Part shown: piece after piece, positions 61,801 to 64,000 of the stretch
Layout: each line of letters begins with the position of its first letter
Position numbering within the stretch: position 1 is the stretch's first letter
NCBI GenBank assembly: GCA_022885665.1
Contig: JAGQDJ010000022.1
Coordinates: 310,001 to 374,000 of the forward strand
Reading direction: 5' to 3'
Source of the DNA: Triops longicaudatus
Lineage: Eukaryota > Arthropoda > Branchiopoda > Notostraca > Triopsidae
DNA: 64,000 nucleotides
The notes under the pieces: model-generated
Databases searched by the model: none
Seen by the model: the letters and a program-made list of their open reading frames with translations, nothing else
What the model was told of the DNA's origin: nothing
Position numbers and translations under genes: made by a program

Positions 61801-63803
61801 CAGGGAGGAAACCTGATCTATCAGTTTGAACGCAATGAAGAGGAAGCTGCTAATGTGTTGGAAGCTCTCGCGTTTCGACCTCGTCACCCCCGGGAAACTA
61901 CAGGGTAGTTGTCTTTTTCTTTCTCATTTTTCTCTTTTTTTTTACCTCGCTCTTTACGTCATAATGCCCGCATGGTTTCTGACCCCTTTTCTTTGGTCCA
62001 CCAGATAAGGCATATAAACGGATTCCCAATATCCACTTAGCTTTGCTAAGGCTTCCTTCCAACGTGAATAAGACAGAAAAGAACCCTACAAAATACCCTG
62101 CATCGTCCAACCATTTCTACTCTTTAACCCTATCTAATTTTAGCATAATAGCAATAAGGATTAAAAACGAAAGCACGGACCTAGAAATGTTGTATCGAAA
62201 GAAACTAACCTTGAGGGTTCTTACGAGACAAAATTCTGTGGGATAAAGAACGCTGTACTACATTTCAATGGATAAAATTATCCTGAAAACCAGTTTCATT
62301 CACTAAAATGCGCAACAAATGAAGAACTGAAAGGACGGGGCCTGTTGCATTGCTATGGATCTGCGAATGCAACTTAATGTTACGTCAAAATTGGAAAACA
62401 GATCTCAGCTTCCTTAGCTACGTCATTAGTTAACGTTAGCGAGTCTTCTCTTTCTGTTAAGGCTACGCGAAATTATGGTACAGCCTAACGTAGCCAACAA
62501 GGTTCAAACCCTAATCGAAAACCTAAGCCTTCTTTCCAGTTAGTTAAGGCTGATCCTCAACTTTATCTTGCTGGGGCTGCGTGAAACTCTACGACCTGAC
62601 AGACGTCATAAAAATGTTCCACTCCCAATGAAGCCTTTCCTTCTTCCGCATTATTATGCATCAGCTATACACGAATAGCTTATTTCAGCTAACTATTAGA
62701 GAAAGCGGATGTCAATTAAATTCGACAGTGTTCTGAGCTGTACCTGAATGACGTAATGTAACGAAGATTTTAAATGCAAAATACGTGCAATAAACGTTAA
62801 AATGAGTAGCAAAGACATCCGACTCATTAACACACGATCACAACCCTCAATGTAAGGAAACGACGTGTCTACTAAAACTGATGTTTAAGAAACAAAATGT
62901 ACCCACGTAACTGACATCAAAGTATATCAAAATCTTGATATAATGCAGTTCATTTTAGCAAATTGTGCTATTACGGAGGAGTTCGAAAAGTTTATGTCGA
63001 TTTATTATTTATAAGTACAAACAAAGCCTCTGATACAGCAAACTTCGGATGCAACGGCCAATTCACCTCTCTTCCGAGAAGTTCATTACAGCGAAATTCT
63101 GTTGTATCACTAACCAGCTTTATTTCTAGTAGGAATCACTCTTTGTTTTTATTTTCAAGAGACCTCTCTAACTTCTTGAAGAACCAATTTGTTTTCGAAA
63201 GACGCAAAAAGTTCATAAACGTCATGCGAGTTTGGTCGTTTGAAACTATCTGAACAGGTTGCAAGTTTCGCTCGCCGTGTTATTGTCACGCAAATGGCTT
63301 CTTTATCATAAGAAAAGACTGAACTCTCCGAGTTGCATAACGAAATCCTGAGGCATTCGATATTGAAAAGAACGCTAGTAACGCTGTAGCTTTTTTGGAG
63401 AAGGAAAAGAAAAGTCCCATCTAAGGCAGGTACTTACATGCAACGATGACTTTAGCTCTTCGACTTTTGCTCTGGCCATAGGAAGACCAGGCCACACACT
63501 CGCATCCGTAGCCATCAAGGCCAAAGTATTCTTCGACGTCGTTCCGCGTGATGTCCACTTTGACTTCCAGCTGTCGAACGCCCGTCATGGGGTCCACGAA
63601 TTCGTGTTGGGAATGATGCTTGTTGCGTGGCACAGCTTCACTATTGCAGACAAAGTACAATTGCAAGGCGTGGGCGGCCCGGCAAGATAACGTCGCAGGT
63701 TTGCTTTTCACCACGAACGCGTCTTCAGGTTCTTCCAGCAAGACGGGCGTCGTGCTATCCGGTCTGCCCGTGGCCAACAAAGGGTCCAGCAACAATGCTC
63801 CAC
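36608..63803 (-). CDS. Unc5: Netrin receptor UNC5 (5'-partial)
   Basis: Thirteen coding exons on the minus strand: 63438-63803, 55948-56232, 50759-50929, 50555-50590, 50194-50358, 42322-42474, 38766-39143, 38148-38393, 37901-38067, 37550-37786, 37170-37487, 36943-37061 and 36608-36881. They keep one frame for 970 aa, ending at a TAG at 36608-36610. Domains in order are Ig1, Ig2, two thrombospondin type 1 repeats, a transmembrane helix, a cytoplasmic linker, ZU5, UPA and a death domain. This is the full UNC5 plan. Family role: repulsive netrin receptor in axon and cell guidance, and a dependence receptor through its death domain. The first visible exon starts inside a codon, so the signal peptide exon lies beyond the right edge. 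Introns in the 5' half are 3-8 kb; those around ZU5-death domain are 60-370 bp. Confidence 0.94.
39144..42321 (-). other. UNC5 intron after the transmembrane exon
   Basis: A 3.2-kb phase-1 intron. A T19-G12 homopolymer block at 42106-42136 lies close to its 5' end on the minus strand. Open frames such as 39551-39889 show no domain. I recognised no additional exon. Confidence 0.6.
42322..42474 (-). CDS. Unc5: UNC5 transmembrane exon
   Basis: 153 nt, phase 1 at both ends. It encodes a short juxtamembrane stretch, then DMALYVGIPVAVVV and a Leu/Ile/Ala-rich span to AVWLRTVRRK, a stop-transfer signal. The DxALYVG start is conserved in UNC5 proteins. Confidence 0.93.
42475..50193 (-). other. UNC5 intron between TSP1-2 and transmembrane exons
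   Basis: A 7.7-kb phase-1 intron, the largest seen here. It contains the tandem poly(A) unit with an N at 43724-43848. Adjacent minus-strand open frames at 44314-45065 match nothing I recognise. No conserved exon was found. Confidence 0.6.
43724..43848. repeat. Tandem 64-nt unit joined by an N (probable assembly fault)
   Basis: An A-run (43724-43752) is followed by a 32-nt segment starting TGAAGAGCCGG and ending CCCAGTTT (43753-43784), a single N at 43785, another A-run (43786-43816) and an identical copy of the 32-nt segment (43817-43848). An exact repeat across an N at a homopolymer is best read as two overlapping contig ends that were not merged. Confidence 0.8.
50194..50358 (-). CDS. Unc5: UNC5 thrombospondin type 1 repeat 2 exon
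   Basis: 165 nt, phase 1 at both ends. It encodes VDGKWSNWSAWSACGPDC and then a basic RRRTC, NGGKYCSG and NNCTGGMC. This has the W-x2-W-x2-W ladder and paired cysteines of a TSP1 module. Confidence 0.93.
50555..50590 (-). CDS. Unc5: Candidate 36-nt UNC5 microexon between TSP1 repeats
   Basis: 36 nt between acceptor GCTAG (ends 50591) and donor GTAAAC (starts 50554). Phase 1 at both ends, so inclusion or skipping leaves the frame intact. It would insert DGIVYDASTNPE after the first TSP1 repeat. A near-perfect branch site, TACTAAT, lies at 50615-50609, about 20 nt before the AG. I do not recall an equivalent insert in vertebrate UNC5. It may be alternatively spliced or chance. Confidence 0.6.
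50759..50929 (-). CDS. Unc5: UNC5 thrombospondin type 1 repeat 1 exon
   Basis: 171 nt, phase 1 at both ends. It encodes VNGGWSVWSAWSECSSATCG, RGTQKRTRVC, NPAPLNGGKTCVG and DCTTVCP. The tryptophan ladder and six cysteines of a TSP1 module are intact, and the VNGGWS start is conserved in UNC5. Confidence 0.94.
50930..55947 (-). other. UNC5 intron between Ig2 and TSP1-1
   Basis: A 5-kb phase-1 intron with a C13 tract at 55351-55363. Open frames of up to 128 codons are present (for example 52833-53219), without domains or splice context. Confidence 0.6.
55948..56232 (-). CDS. Unc5: UNC5 second immunoglobulin domain exon
   Basis: 285 nt, phase 1 at both ends. It begins FIRKHF and carries VELRCLAPEGIPAPEVTWLK, then LLIVQARLADMGNYTCVAEN. 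This is the C2-type cysteine pair with tryptophan and DxGxYxC-like strand F (MGNYTC). The acceptor is preceded by an (AAAT)n tract on the plus strand. Confidence 0.94.
56233..63437 (-). other. UNC5 intron between Ig1 and Ig2
   Basis: A 7.2-kb phase-1 intron. It has an A20 run at 58763-58782. It also contains a plus-strand open frame of 199 codons at 59143-59742 and a second of about 160 codons ending at 60944, both without recognised domains. Confidence 0.6.
59143..59742 (+). other. Unverified 199-codon open frame inside an UNC5 intron
   Basis: From ATG 59143 the frame stays open to a TAA at 59740-59742. It starts with a basic n-region and a hydrophobic core (MVRRKCLVSPTILFLVLLGL), followed by CHGSS, which looks like a signal peptide. 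The remainder is rich in Ser, Leu, Thr and Pro, with scattered cysteines, and matches no family I know. The strand is opposite to UNC5. It may be chance in a locally GC-richer intron. Confidence 0.2.
63438..63803 (-). CDS. Unc5: UNC5 first immunoglobulin domain exon (5'-most visible)
   Basis: 366 nt. It enters at the second base of a codon and ends in phase 1. It encodes PVLLEEPEDAFVVKSKPATL, then SCRA and FVCNSEAVP, ending GYGCECVAWSSYGQSKS. The PEDAFVVKSKPATLSC and C-x-CVAWSS motifs are characteristic of UNC5 Ig1. The acceptor TGGCAG ends at 63804. Confidence 0.94.
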
Positions 63804-64000
63804 CTGCCACCATAAATCATAACCGCCCTTTTATTAAAACTCACACACAACTTTCCCATACATGACACACTCATAAAAAATTTGCCACACACCATCAACC
63901 AAATACAAAAAAAAAAAACAAATAAGTGAACAAATATAAAACACAACCTCTTGTGCACACAAAGCCTTCACAGACCTAATCCACTTCCCAGGCCCCACGA

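Overview
The window is animal nuclear DNA with spliced genes and canonical GT/AG junctions. The SAR1, CISD2 and UNC5 proteins read closest to arthropod (insect-like) versions, so an arthropod is the best guess. I cannot resolve the class from this sequence.

Layout. The left 17 kb is compact, with five genes and introns mostly of 44-320 nt. In order they are: CISD2 (minus, 2216-2843); ATAD1/Msp1 (plus, 3371-4858), head-to-head with CISD2; DLG5 (minus, 5236-12679), tail-to-tail with ATAD1; SAR1 (plus, 13407-14238), head-to-head with DLG5; and CCNB1IP1/HEI10 (plus, 15519-16930). A sparse region follows, holding one single-exon two-zinc-finger gene of the PRDM8/ZNF488 type (plus, 22784-23782). 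From 36.6 kb to the right edge lies one large minus-strand gene, the netrin receptor UNC5. Thirteen coding exons are visible over 27 kb, with introns of 3-8 kb in its 5' half. The signal-peptide exon lies beyond the right edge.

Themes. CISD2 and ATAD1 both encode membrane-anchored proteins of the ER/mitochondrial outer membrane, and their start codons are 527 bp apart. DLG5 and SAR1 share an upstream region with a perfect palindromic CRE. HEI10 is a meiotic crossover RING protein, PRDM8-like a transcription factor, and UNC5 an axon-guidance receptor. They look like unrelated neighbours, not a pathway cluster.

The gap between the zinc-finger gene and UNC5 holds non-autonomous DNA transposons: two hAT-type elements with 8-bp target duplications, a pogo/Tigger-like element with TA duplications, and a palindromic MITE. 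A tandem poly(A) unit joined by an N inside an UNC5 intron looks like an assembly fault. I saw no convincing tRNA, rRNA, CRISPR or viral gene. The most interesting points are a DLG5 with no room for PDZ1-PDZ2, a stop-free 3n intron inside the DLG5 guanylate-kinase region, a 36-nt microexon between the UNC5 thrombospondin repeats, and a PRDM8-type gene with no visible PR/SET domain. I found no clearly new multi-gene system.
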